A stretch of DNA of 42,194 bases from Bacillota bacterium (GTDB taxonomy: Bacteria; Bacillota; Clostridia; Saccharofermentanales; DTU023), in contig JAKPXB010000050.1 of assembly GCA_029570375.1 (NCBI GenBank), positions 1 to 42,194 on the forward strand. The letters run 5' to 3'. The translations under genes were made by a program, and so were the position numbers. The notes under the pieces are model-generated. The model worked only from the letters and a program-made list of their open reading frames with translations, was not told the origin of the DNA and did not search any database. Shown piece by piece: positions 26,521-33,903 of this stretch; the stretch's first letter is position 1; each line of letters starts with the position of its first letter.

Positions 26521-27516
26521 ATGAAAGAGAAGCCCATACTGGAAGTAAAGAACCTCAAGACATATTTCTACTCCGATTCGGGTACCGTCAAGGCGGCGGA
26601 TGACGTCAGCTTTGAAGTCTATCCCGAAGAGACGCTGGGCATCGTCGGGGAGTCAGGCTGCGGCAAGAGCATCACATGCATGTCCATCATGCAGCTGATC
26701 GAAACACCCCCCGGCAAATACGAAGGCGGCGAAATCATTTTCGATGGGATCGACATCATGAAGGCGTCAAAAAAGCAGATCATGGAGATCCGCGGCAACA
26801 AGATTTCCATGATCTTCCAGGAACCCATGACAAGCCTGAACCCCGTCTTCCGCGTAGCGGATCAGATTGCTGAGGCGATCATGATCCACCAGAAAATATC
26901 GAAGAAGGAAGCCAGGGAGGAAGCTGTTCTGATGCTCGGCAAGGTCGGGATTCCCAATCCGGAACGTGTCGCGAAGGATTATCCGTTCTCTCTCTCCGGC
27001 GGCATGCGCCAACGCGTCATGATCGCGATGGCCTTAGCCTGTAAACCGAAAATTCTTATCGCGGATGAACCGACAACGGCGCTCGATGTGACCATTCAAG
27101 CCCAGGTGCTCCAGCTCATGAACGATCTGAAGAAAGATTACAAGACATCGGTGATCTTTATTACGCATGACCTCGGTGTTATCGCCGAAATGTCGGATCG
27201 TGTCATGGTCATGTATGCCGGCAAGGTGGTAGAACTGGCGGATGTGGAAGAACTTTTTACGGAACCGATGCATCCTTACACTATCGGCCTGATGAAGTCA
27301 AAACCGGATATGAAAACAACCGGCGACCGACTTACGGTAATTCAGGGCAACGTACCGAACCTGAATCAGCTGCCCACAGGCTGCGCCTTTCACCCGCGCT
27401 GCCCCTACGCCATGGATATCTGCAGGGAAAAGGCGCCTGATCTCCGCGATCTGAGTTCTTCACGCAAGATCGCCTGCTGGAAGGAGTTTCAAGAGGAGGG
27501 AATGAAGAATGAGTGA
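26521..27516 (+). CDS. Peptide ABC transporter ATPase (DppD/OppD type)
   Basis: One of two ATPases powering the importer. It shows Walker A GESGCGKS, the Q-loop [11 protein letters not shown], signature [10 protein letters not shown] and Walker [13 protein letters not shown]. The C-terminal oligopeptide extension has [14 protein letters not shown], whose cysteines bind an iron-sulfur cluster in some members of this subfamily. The frame opens with GTG at 26512 right after the dppC stop, but ATG 26521, with AGGTGG five bases upstream, is the better start. Length is 331 residues. It overlaps the next gene by eight bases, consistent with translational coupling. Confidence 0.93.
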   Translation: MKEKPILEVKNLKTYFYSDSGTVKAADDVSFEVYPEETLGIVGESGCGKSITCMSIMQLIETPPGKYEGGEIIFDGIDIMKASKKQIMEIRGNKISMIFQEPMTSLNPVFRVADQIAEAIMIHQKISKKEAREEAVLMLGKVGIPNPERVAKDYPFSLSGGMRQRVMIAMALACKPKILIADEPTTALDVTIQAQVLQLMNDLKKDYKTSVIFITHDLGVIAEMSDRVMVMYAGKVVELADVEELFTEPMHPYTIGLMKSKPDMKTTGDRLTVIQGNVPNLNQLPTGCAFHPRCPYAMDICREKAPDLRDLSSSRKIACWKEFQEEGMKNE

Positions 27517-28528
27517 TACGGCCACAAAACACGAAGTATTGTTACGCGTCGATGACCTTGTGAAGCATTTCCCCATAAGAGGCGGTCTGTTCAAACAGGT
27601 GAAATCGCATGTACGCGCCGTGGACCATGTTTCCTTCGAAATCGAAAGAGGCAAGGTGCTCGGCATAGTCGGAGAGTCAGGCTGTGGAAAAACGACCCTC
27701 GGACGCACGGTACTGCGCCTGACGCCGCGTACAGCCGGCAAGGTGTTTTTCAAAGACAAGGATATCTTTGAGCAGGGAAAAGGAAATCTTCTGAAGCTTC
27801 GCACAAAGATGCAGATTATATTTCAGGACCCTTACAGTTCGCTGAATCCCCGGCTGCCGGTCAATGAGATCATCGGTGAGGCCCTTGTGCAGCACGGCAT
27901 GGTGAAGAATAAATCGGAGATGATGGACCGTGTGATCGACATCATTGAGAAGTGCGGCTTGTTCCCGGAACAGGCATGCCGTTATCCGCATCAGTTCTCC
28001 GGCGGCCAGCGCCAGCGTATCTGTATCGCCCGCGCGCTCGTGCTGAATCCTGAGTTTGTCGTCTGCGACGAGACTGTTTCCGCGCTGGATGTGTCCATTC
28101 AAAGCCAGATCATCAACCTGTTGAAGGAAATGCAGGAACACCTCGGCCTGACCTACCTATTCATCAGCCACGATCTCAGTGTCGTGCGCTTCATCAGCGA
28201 CCAGGTGGGCGTCATGTATCTGGGCGAGCTTGTAGAATACGGAGAGAAAAACCAGATCTTCAACACCCCCAGGCATCCCTACACGGAAGCGCTCCTGTCA
28301 GCAGCGCCGACATTCGATTTCGCAGAACTGCGCACGCGCAAGCGCATCATTCTGAAGGGCGATATCCCTTCGCCGGTCAATCCTCCTTCCGGGTGCCGTT
28401 TCCATACGCGGTGTCCCTTCGCGCAGGAGCTCTGTTCGATCGAGTCGCCGGAGGACATAGAGGTGGAGCCCGGCCATCGCGTGCGCTGCCACATGGCGAG
28501 CGGAAAGATCAGCGCCTCCGGTCATTAG
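27509..28528 (+). CDS. Peptide ABC transporter ATPase (DppF/OppF type)
   Basis: The second ATPase of the importer. It shows Walker A GESGCGKTTLGR, the Q-loop IFQDPYSSLNPR, signature QFSGGQRQRICIARAL and Walker B FVVCDETVSALD. The H-loop lies in YLFISHDLSVV, and the C-terminal CRFHTRCPFAQELC has the same cysteine pattern as its partner. AGAGGAGGG lies eight bases before ATG 27509, inside the end of the preceding ATPase gene. Length is 339 residues. The Walker B reads DETVSALD rather than the commoner DEPVSALD, a mild and tolerated variation. Confidence 0.93.
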   Translation: MSDTATKHEVLLRVDDLVKHFPIRGGLFKQVKSHVRAVDHVSFEIERGKVLGIVGESGCGKTTLGRTVLRLTPRTAGKVFFKDKDIFEQGKGNLLKLRTKMQIIFQDPYSSLNPRLPVNEIIGEALVQHGMVKNKSEMMDRVIDIIEKCGLFPEQACRYPHQFSGGQRQRICIARALVLNPEFVVCDETVSALDVSIQSQIINLLKEMQEHLGLTYLFISHDLSVVRFISDQVGVMYLGELVEYGEKNQIFNTPRHPYTEALLSAAPTFDFAELRTRKRIILKGDIPSPVNPPSGCRFHTRCPFAQELCSIESPEDIEVEPGHRVRCHMASGKISASGH

Positions 28529-28543
28529 GCGGCGGGGACATCC

Positions 28544-28774
28544 ATGTTCGGGATAGACAGGAAGTCGAGAGAGGACGCAAAGCGTATTCTGGAAGCCAAT
28601 CGCCGGGAGCCGGCGCGTCATGACGACGCGCCGGCTGAACCGGAGAAGCTTGACCTCGAAAAGGGGGATCTGAAAGCGATGATCCTCGCGGTGCTGGCGA
28701 CAGTCCTGCCCTATGTCCTGATCTTTCTCATCAGCTTATTCATCATTTACAAAATTCTGATGTGGATCTGGTAA
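28544..28774 (+). CDS. Small single-pass membrane protein
   Basis: The 76-residue protein has a charged N-terminal half (basic, then DDAPAEPEKLDLEKGD) and one hydrophobic C-terminal helix (about 46-76, ending YKILMWIW). I recognise no family. It lies 15 bases after the last ATPase gene with a weak GGGGAC element before the ATG, and before the hairpin at 28781. It is probably the last gene of the peptide ABC operon and may be an accessory or stability subunit, which is inference from position alone. Confidence 0.6.
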   Translation: MFGIDRKSREDAKRILEANRREPARHDDAPAEPEKLDLEKGDLKAMILAVLATVLPYVLIFLISLFIIYKILMWIW

Positions 28775-28780
28775 CATCAG

Positions 28781-28800
28781 CCCGTGCGAAAGCGCACGGG
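28781..28800. terminator. GC-rich hairpin between convergent units
   Basis: CCCGTGCG and CGCACGGG form a perfect 8-base stem with an AAAG tetraloop, six bases after the small membrane protein gene. There is no clear T-run on either side, so it may be a weak terminator or an mRNA 3' end structure. Confidence 0.5.
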
Positions 28801-28833
28801 TGAAAGTACTTCAGGTAAAGACGGACTGCCGGG

Positions 28834-29394
28834 CTATGGTTCGGTTTTCTCTTCTTCGCCCGCGGAGAAGCGCTTCGCCGTACCGACCGCGCCTGACAGG
28901 GGGTTGGCGTGTTCATCGAGAACGCCTTTGGGGAGATTGGCCCGCCGGACGAGGTACTGGTTGACTTCTTTCATCAATTCTTCGGAGAGCGTATGCATCA
29001 CGCGGTGGAATATCTCCACTTCTTCTTCCGTAAAACGCCGCTGAATCCGTTTTACCAGTATCGAAGCGTAGCGCTGGCTTGTGCCGTAGAATGCCAGGAA
29101 TTTCTCTGTGACCTGCAGGAAGACAACGCGCCCGTCTTCTTCGGAGCGGAGTTTGCGCACAAATCCCTTTTTCTCAAGATTCGCAATTTTATAAGCGGCA
29201 TTCGGCTGCGATACGTTGATAAATTCCGCGAACTCGGACAAAGTCGGGGAACCGAGTCCGTAGATGGCTTCGGCGCAGAATGTCTCAAGAGCGGTCAGCG
29301 AATCATCGGCGGCTGTGTCCATCTTCCGAAAAATACGCCGGTAATAATACAGTTTGAGTTTCAGATAAATTGAATGGATGTCATCTTGCAGCAT
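28834..29394 (-). CDS. MarR-family transcriptional regulator
   Basis: The 186-residue protein has the MarR winged-helix core. Dimerisation helices (LKLYYYRRIFRKMD) are followed by LSEFAEFINVSQPNAAYKIA as the helix-turn-helix and LEKKGFVRKLRSEEDGRVVFLQ as the wing with its usual Asp-Gly-Arg, then C-terminal helices and an unusual charged tail. ATG 29394 is preceded by AGAGGG ten bases upstream; the frame stays open to 29574 but that part resembles no domain. It is convergent with the peptide ABC operon and divergent from the ECF sigma gene, so either could be its target. Ligand unknown. Confidence 0.8.
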   Translation of the reverse strand: MLQDDIHSIYLKLKLYYYRRIFRKMDTAADDSLTALETFCAEAIYGLGSPTLSEFAEFINVSQPNAAYKIANLEKKGFVRKLRSEEDGRVVFLQVTEKFLAFYGTSQRYASILVKRIQRRFTEEEVEIFHRVMHTLSEELMKEVNQYLVRRANLPKGVLDEHANPLSGAVGTAKRFSAGEEEKTEP

Positions 29395-29623
29395 GATGCT
29401 AAGTCCCTCTGTATTCCTTATCGAATATCTTAGCAGAAAAGTGGCGATAGAGCGCCGGATTCGTTCGATCATGGCGTAACCTGTCGGCCGTTTTGTCGTC
29501 TCAGAGTGTGAAAGGTAAGGAACCGCTCCGGCGTGATACAATTTTTCCAGGGAAGAGGCGTAAAGGATCGGCATTGCCCCCCACAGCCTCTTTCACCCCG
29601 GAGAAGGGAGATCACAGCCGGAC

Positions 29624-30202
29624 ATGAGCTCAGGCCACAGGACGGACGAATCCATCATCGAACTCTTCTTTGAACGCTCCGAAGATGCGATTCAATGGAC
29701 CATGGATAAATACGGCGCGCTGTTGCGGAAGCTCGCCTGGAATATCCTCGAAGACGCCGAAGACGTTGAAGAATGCCTGAGCGATACTTATCTGGCCATA
29801 TGGAATGCCATTCCTCCGGAGCGCCCGTTGTATCTCAAGGCTTACCTTTGCAGGATTGCGCGGAACTTTGCCCTGGACAGGGTGAAGGAGAAGATGAGGA
29901 GCAAGCGCGGAGGGGGACAGGCGCACCTTCTTCTGGACGAGCTGAGTGAAACGCTCGCGTCCGGCGCCAATACGGTGAGAGACCTTGAGACGGCCGAGAT
30001 TGGCGGCGTGATCAGCGGGTATCTGCGCTGCCAGCCGGATCAGCGGCGCGTGATCTTTGTCCAGCGGTATTTCTACGCCTCCGGGCTGCGCGAGATAGCG
30101 GAAGAGCACAATATGACAGAAGGGGCTGTAAAGGCGCTTTTGCACCGGATGCGGATCGAACTGAAAGGTGTATTTGAGAGGGAAGGGTACGGCGATGAAT
30201 GA
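29624..30202 (+). CDS. ECF-type RNA polymerase sigma factor
   Basis: The 192-residue protein has sigma region 2 (ALLRKLAWNILEDAEDVEEC, then LSDTYLAIWNAIPPE and LKAYLCRIARNFALDRV) that opens the -10 element. Sigma region 4 (FVQRYFYASGLREIAEEHNM, then TEGAVKALLHRMRIELK) reads the -35. The linker KRGGGQAHLLLDELSE is typical of the Firmicutes ECF30-like group. In that group the sigma gene is followed by a membrane anti-sigma gene. Here the stop overlaps the next start by eight bases, so the two are coupled. Start ATG 29624 has GGGAG about 13 bases away, a little far, so the start is provisional. A TACAAT lies at 29537-29542 upstream without a good -35. Confidence 0.92.
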   Translation: MSSGHRTDESIIELFFERSEDAIQWTMDKYGALLRKLAWNILEDAEDVEECLSDTYLAIWNAIPPERPLYLKAYLCRIARNFALDRVKEKMRSKRGGGQAHLLLDELSETLASGANTVRDLETAEIGGVISGYLRCQPDQRRVIFVQRYFYASGLREIAEEHNMTEGAVKALLHRMRIELKGVFEREGYGDE

Positions 30203-31757
30203 CAGGCAGGAACATCTGGACCGGCTGATGCGCGGCATCTCGGAGGTGGACGACGATCTTCTGGTTGATGTCATGCCTGCGGGCGTCCGCGGCGCTGAAC
30301 CGTCCCCCCGGAAAGATAAAGGCATAGCAATCCGCCGCGCGGGAGCGGGCGCCGGGCGGAAGACGGGGAGAAGGAAGAACTGGGTCCCGATCGCCGTCGC
30401 GGCCGCCTGCGTTGTGCTCGCTGTGGGATTTATGCTGGTCTGGAACACCGCCCGGGAGAAGGTGGACCGCGGAAGCTCAGAGGATATGCGAAACTGCATG
30501 AATAGCGGCGCGAACGAAGACTTCCAAGACCATATCCTTTCGCCTGAAAACCAGCCGACGTATTTTGAACCATGCGAGGAGAAATCCTTCTTAAATCATA
30601 TCCTGACCCAGGCGAAAGCTGAAAAAGCGGTTTGGAACAGGAAAATGGATGATAAAAGCCCGGCATCCGACGGGAACGTGGAAAAGATCGCGCGTCAAAT
30701 CACCAGCCTGGCAGATCGGTCAGCCCTCGATATCCTGGCATCATCGGAAGGAAATGCGGTTTACTCACCGGTCAGTCTCTACCAGGTGATGGCGTTCCTG
30801 GGGAACAGTCTGGAGGACAGTCAGCGCGCCTCCTATGAAAAAATAATCGGCGGATTTCCCGACCATCTGTACGGCGGGCGTTTGGCGTGGTTTGGGCTGT
30901 CGGAACAGGAGACAGCCGGCAGGTATGACCCCGGCAATGCCCTGATTTTAGGGAAAGATTTGTGGAACAGAAGTGATCAGAACCGTTTGGCGTCAGTCGG
31001 GGGTGCGTTCATGACTGATCTTTATCCGAGTCAGGCGGACGCGAAAAACAGTCAGGAGACACATGGCCGGGACGGGGGAAAAGCGGATATATCATTCGGC
31101 AGTTTCAGATGGCTGTGGGATCCTGCGGAAGAGCTGCTGTTCGTCACGCCATTCTGCCTGCATACCGGATGGTCACGCGATCTGATCAAAGTGAGCAAAA
31201 GCGAGGGGGTTTTTCATGCCGCCGACGGCACGCCCCGCGATGTGATGTACCGCGATGCCGACGACGCTTCTCTGCGCCACTATGCGCTTCCGGGAGCTGT
31301 CGCCTGCGAACTCCCGCTCCTGTCAGGGAGACTGTATCTCATCCTGCCGGACGAAGGGCTGACCCCGGAGGATCTGCTGCGACAGGATCATTTTTTCACA
31401 GCGTTACTCTCAGCGGAACCTGCCGGAGAACACGCGGTCGCGCGTTTCCCGGTGCTGAAATTCAGCAGCGTTCACAATCTCGTCGGCGCGCAGGGATTCT
31501 CCGAACTTCGGTCATTTGTCGGCAAGCCGCTGCGGTTTACCTGGCTGAAGGGTAGTGAAATCTCGGTGCCGCTGATCATTCAGCAGATTGATTTCATGCT
31601 GGACGGCGATGTGCGGGGGACGGATGATCAGGGCCCGGACGCTGTCGGGCGGATGACGCTGGAGGCGGTGTTCGACCGCCCGTTCATCTTCTGTCTCACC
31701 GATTCTGAGAACAGCGTGCCCTTGCTCGCCGGCGTGTACAGAGCTCCCTGCCGGTGA
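30195..31757 (+). CDS. Membrane protein with anti-sigma-like N-terminus and extracellular serpin domain
   Basis: The 520-residue protein has three parts. Residues 1-60 are cytoplasmic and include GISEVDDDLLVDVMP, like the IDDxLIxEA segment of anti-sigma partners of ECF30-type factors. Residues 64-83 form one membrane helix. After a linker, residues 160-517 follow the serpin fold: NAVYSPVSLYQVMAFLGNS, ELLFVTPFCLHTGWSRDL, FHAADGTPRDVMYRD, ELPLLSGRLYLILPDEG and the C-terminal FDRPFIFCLTDSENSVPLLAGVYRAP. The reactive-centre loop region (about 471-488) is short, and the Ala-rich hinge of inhibitory serpins is replaced by GDVRGTDDQGPDAVG, so protease inhibition is doubtful. ATG 30195, with GAGGGAAGGG upstream, overlaps the sigma gene. 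A sensing role controlling the sigma factor is inferred. Confidence 0.8.
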   Translation: MNDRQEHLDRLMRGISEVDDDLLVDVMPAGVRGAEPSPRKDKGIAIRRAGAGAGRKTGRRKNWVPIAVAAACVVLAVGFMLVWNTAREKVDRGSSEDMRNCMNSGANEDFQDHILSPENQPTYFEPCEEKSFLNHILTQAKAEKAVWNRKMDDKSPASDGNVEKIARQITSLADRSALDILASSEGNAVYSPVSLYQVMAFLGNSLEDSQRASYEKIIGGFPDHLYGGRLAWFGLSEQETAGRYDPGNALILGKDLWNRSDQNRLASVGGAFMTDLYPSQADAKNSQETHGRDGGKADISFGSFRWLWDPAEELLFVTPFCLHTGWSRDLIKVSKSEGVFHAADGTPRDVMYRDADDASLRHYALPGAVACELPLLSGRLYLILPDEGLTPEDLLRQDHFFTALLSAEPAGEHAVARFPVLKFSSVHNLVGAQGFSELRSFVGKPLRFTWLKGSEISVPLIIQQIDFMLDGDVRGTDDQGPDAVGRMTLEAVFDRPFIFCLTDSENSVPLLAGVYRAPCR

Positions 31758-31773
31758 GAAGGGCAGATTTGAT

Positions 31774-31802
31774 TTGACATTTACGTCAATTCTGTCTATC
31801 AT
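31774..31802 (+). promoter_or_regulatory. Sigma-A promoter of the cobalamin riboswitch unit
   Basis: A consensus TTGACA (31774-31779) and TATCAT (31797-31802) are separated by 17 bases, just upstream of the riboswitch aptamer. Confidence 0.8.
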
Positions 31803-31821
31803 GAATCCATAAGTTAATACA

Positions 31822-31975
31822 ACTGCCGGGAGAAGGGAAACAGGTGCGAAACCTGTGCGGTACCGCCGCTGTAAGCGAGTGTTCTTTCTTGATGTTGATC
31901 AGCCACTGAGAAATCGGGAAGGCGGAAAGAACGGAAACACAATTCGCCTCGTGAGCCAGAAGACCTGCCTGCAGT
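31822..31975 (+). ncRNA. Cobalamin (B12) riboswitch aptamer
   Basis: All hallmarks of the adenosylcobalamin-class aptamer are present in order: GGGAAACAGGTGCGAAACCTGTGCGG, the ACCGCCGCTGTAAGCGAG core, GCCACTG...GGGAAGGCGG, and the B12 box GTGAGCCAGAAGACCTGCC. The closing P1 helix pairs ACTGC (31822-31826) with GCAGT (31971-31975). The RNA should bind a cobalamin and alter folding of the terminator at 32042-32083. Confidence 0.95.
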
Positions 31976-32041
31976 GAAGAAGTAACAGCGCAACGGTATA
32001 TTGTGCGTTACATATTGTCAATACGCATGCAGTGAATACGG

Positions 32042-32083
32042 ACCGCGCGTTCCTCCGAAGAGAAGGGAAGCGCGGTTTTTCGT
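32042..32083 (+). terminator. Attenuator terminator of the cobalamin riboswitch
   Basis: ACCGCGC (32042-32048) pairs with GCGCGGT (32070-32076), extended by further internal pairs, and is followed by TTTTTCGTTTT. It lies about 65 bases after the aptamer and is the likely expression platform: termination when cobalamin is bound. Confidence 0.85.
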
Positions 32084-32139
32084 TTTCAATGCGTCTGCTG
32101 ACAAACATGTGCCACTCTGCTGTTGCGCGGGGAGAAATA

Positions 32140-32307
32140 ATGAAAACAACGCAATTGCACATCTTGTTGTTGGTCGTTTTCCTCGCGAATGGGTGTGGTG
32201 CCTGCAATGGGAAGCAATTGAACCACGCGACAGAACCGGATGGATCTCCAACGTCCGGTTCTGTCGGCTTCTGTTTCTCCCGGTCCGCGATGCACATGAC
32301 CGGTTGA
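32140..32307 (+). CDS. Short lipoprotein-like ORF under the cobalamin riboswitch (possible truncated gene)
   Basis: A 55-codon frame begins at ATG 32140 with GGGGAGA seven bases upstream. The peptide starts with a basic and hydrophobic signal (HILLLVVFLANGCGAC) resembling a lipoprotein leader, then a short polar stretch. It ends soon after a perfect 12-base hairpin (32229-32240 with 32254-32265) inside the frame. Riboswitch-controlled genes of this kind usually encode B12 uptake lipoproteins or transporters. Here nothing longer follows before the terminator at 32425, so this may be the decayed 5' end of such a gene or a genuine small lipoprotein. Family not recognised. Confidence 0.45.
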   Translation: MKTTQLHILLLVVFLANGCGACNGKQLNHATEPDGSPTSGSVGFCFSRSAMHMTG

Positions 32308-32424
32308 CGCGTTTAGACGAGATCACTCTTTCATTTATCTGCCAGCCGGGTTCAGCACAATCGCGCGTTTCACTCACTTGTTTAGCGCGAAGTGAAGCCT
32401 TGAACCTGTCGCTGAAGATACCAG

Positions 32425-32466
32425 AAAAGCCTGATATCGCTGTGCAAACGACGATATCAGGCTTTT
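32425..32466. terminator. Strong bidirectional terminator
   Basis: A perfect 15-base stem (32425-32439 with 32452-32466) is bounded by AAAA and TTTT, so it can terminate transcripts in both directions. It closes the riboswitch unit and isolates it from the GAPDH gene. Confidence 0.9.
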
Positions 32467-32562
32467 GGTCTCTATGCTAGAATACTATCGACGCGGGATC
32501 ATGGCGTGACAGGGGGCTGAGACGCGCGCATACGCGGTTTTTCCCGGGCACGCCGCAACACC

Positions 32563-32590
32563 TTGTTCCGAGCGTCACTGAAGCTATTAT
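32563..32590 (+). promoter_or_regulatory. Probable promoter of the GAPDH gene
   Basis: TTGTTC (32563-32568) and TATTAT (32585-32590) are separated by 16 bases, about 55 bases before the start codon. Confidence 0.55.
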
Positions 32591-32644
32591 GCCGGAAGCG
32601 GTTGAGAGTGTTCTCACACTTCCCCGAGAAAGGAAATGAATGAT

Positions 32645-33727
32645 ATGGCCATTAAAGTAGCGATCAATGGATTCGGGCGCATCGGGCGTCTCGTCTTCAA
32701 AGGAATCGTCGAGAGGGGACTTCTGGACAACGGCGTGGAGCTCGTCGCCATCGTCGCCAGAAACACGAAAGCTGATTATTTTGTTTACCAGTTGAAATAT
32801 GACTCCACACAGCACCGCTGGGAGCGCGACATCACCGCTGAGAAGTCCGATCCTGATCAGGAAGAGAACAACGTCCTCGTGATCGACGGCAAACACAGAG
32901 TGAAATGTGTTCTCGCCGGCGCGTCGCCGTCCGATCTCGATTGGAAGAGCCTCGGTGTCGACTACGTGATCGACAGCTCAGGTAAATTTAATGACTACGA
33001 TAAAGCGATCGGCCACGTGCAGGTCGGCGCGAAGAAGGTGATCCTGACCGCCCCCGGAAAAGGCCCCGTGCGCACGATCGTCATGGGTGTCAATGAAGGC
33101 GAGTACAACGCCGGAGAAGATGTGGTTATCTCGAACGCGTCGTGCACGACCAACTGTCTCGCGCCGGTCGTCCATGTGCTGCTGAAGAACGGCCTGGAGA
33201 TCGAGAAAGGTCTTATGACAACGATCCACGCTTACACCTCCACGCAGAAAGTGCTGGACGGCACATCGCTCAAGAACTGGCGCCTCGGCCGCACCGCCGC
33301 GGATAACATCATCCCGACCACGACGGGCGCCGCGAAAGCCGTCGGACAGGTCCTCCCGGCCGTCAAGGGAATCATGACGGGCATGGCGTTCCGCGTGCCG
33401 ACTCCGACAGGTTCCGTCGTCGACCTAACCGTCCTTCTGAAGAACGAGTCCTCCATCGAAGCGATCGACGCGATGATGAAGGAAGCCTCCGAAACATACC
33501 TGAAAGGTATCCTCAAATACACGAAAGATCCGATCGTCTCAACCGATGTCATCCACGAGTCGCACTCTTCTGTCTACGATTCCGAAGCCACGTTGAAGAA
33601 CAATCTCCCCGGCGAGAATCGCTTCTTCAAGATCGTCGCCTGGTATGACAACGAGTGGGGATATTCTGAGCGCACGATCGACCTGCTCCTCTACGTCGCC
33701 GGAGAAGACGCGAAAGCCGGAGTGTAA
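32645..33727 (+). CDS. gap: Glyceraldehyde-3-phosphate dehydrogenase
   Basis: The enzyme oxidises and phosphorylates glyceraldehyde 3-phosphate to 1,3-bisphosphoglycerate in glycolysis. The Rossmann fingerprint NGFGRIGR opens the protein. The catalytic cysteine lies in NASCTTNCLAPV, followed by TTIHAYTSTQ, the substrate region TTTGAAKAVGQVLP and the C-terminal WYDNEWGYSER. At 360 residues it is longer than the usual 330-340. ELVAIVARNT stands where NAD-specific enzymes have an AIND motif, so the cofactor-selecting Asp seems to be missing. I chose ATG 32645 because AAAGGA lies at proper spacing; ATG 32636 is too close to it. It has its own promoter and a strong terminator, so it is monocistronic. 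Confidence 0.93.
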   Translation: MAIKVAINGFGRIGRLVFKGIVERGLLDNGVELVAIVARNTKADYFVYQLKYDSTQHRWERDITAEKSDPDQEENNVLVIDGKHRVKCVLAGASPSDLDWKSLGVDYVIDSSGKFNDYDKAIGHVQVGAKKVILTAPGKGPVRTIVMGVNEGEYNAGEDVVISNASCTTNCLAPVVHVLLKNGLEIEKGLMTTIHAYTSTQKVLDGTSLKNWRLGRTAADNIIPTTTGAAKAVGQVLPAVKGIMTGMAFRVPTPTGSVVDLTVLLKNESSIEAIDAMMKEASETYLKGILKYTKDPIVSTDVIHESHSSVYDSEATLKNNLPGENRFFKIVAWYDNEWGYSERTIDLLLYVAGEDAKAGV

Positions 33728-33786
33728 TCCGCTCTCCAGCGCCGCGAGGCCGCGCCGGAGAGAAAACAACAATCACTCGTTTAACG

Positions 33787-33823
33787 AGGGACATCCTGAC
33801 AGCCGTCTCGATGTCCCTTTTTC
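33787..33823 (+). terminator. Rho-independent terminator of the GAPDH gene
   Basis: AGGGACATC (33787-33795) pairs perfectly with GATGTCCCT (33810-33818), followed by TTTTTC. Confidence 0.9.
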
Positions 33824-33903
33824 TGTACATGCATATCCGCCTAATGATCGCTGAAGGGCGAGAAAAGCAACAGCCCGCCGGCATCGACGGTTCTCGTCTC
33901 CGT

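Noticed and set aside
29515-29545. ECF autoregulatory promoter (GGAACC near 29519) before the sigma gene
   Set aside because: The GGAAC-like -35 has no matching -10 at 16-17 bases, so autoregulation cannot be claimed from sequence.
32001-32480. 160-codon open frame through the riboswitch end and attenuator
   Set aside because: It crosses the terminator and structured RNA, has no Shine-Dalgarno and resembles no protein.
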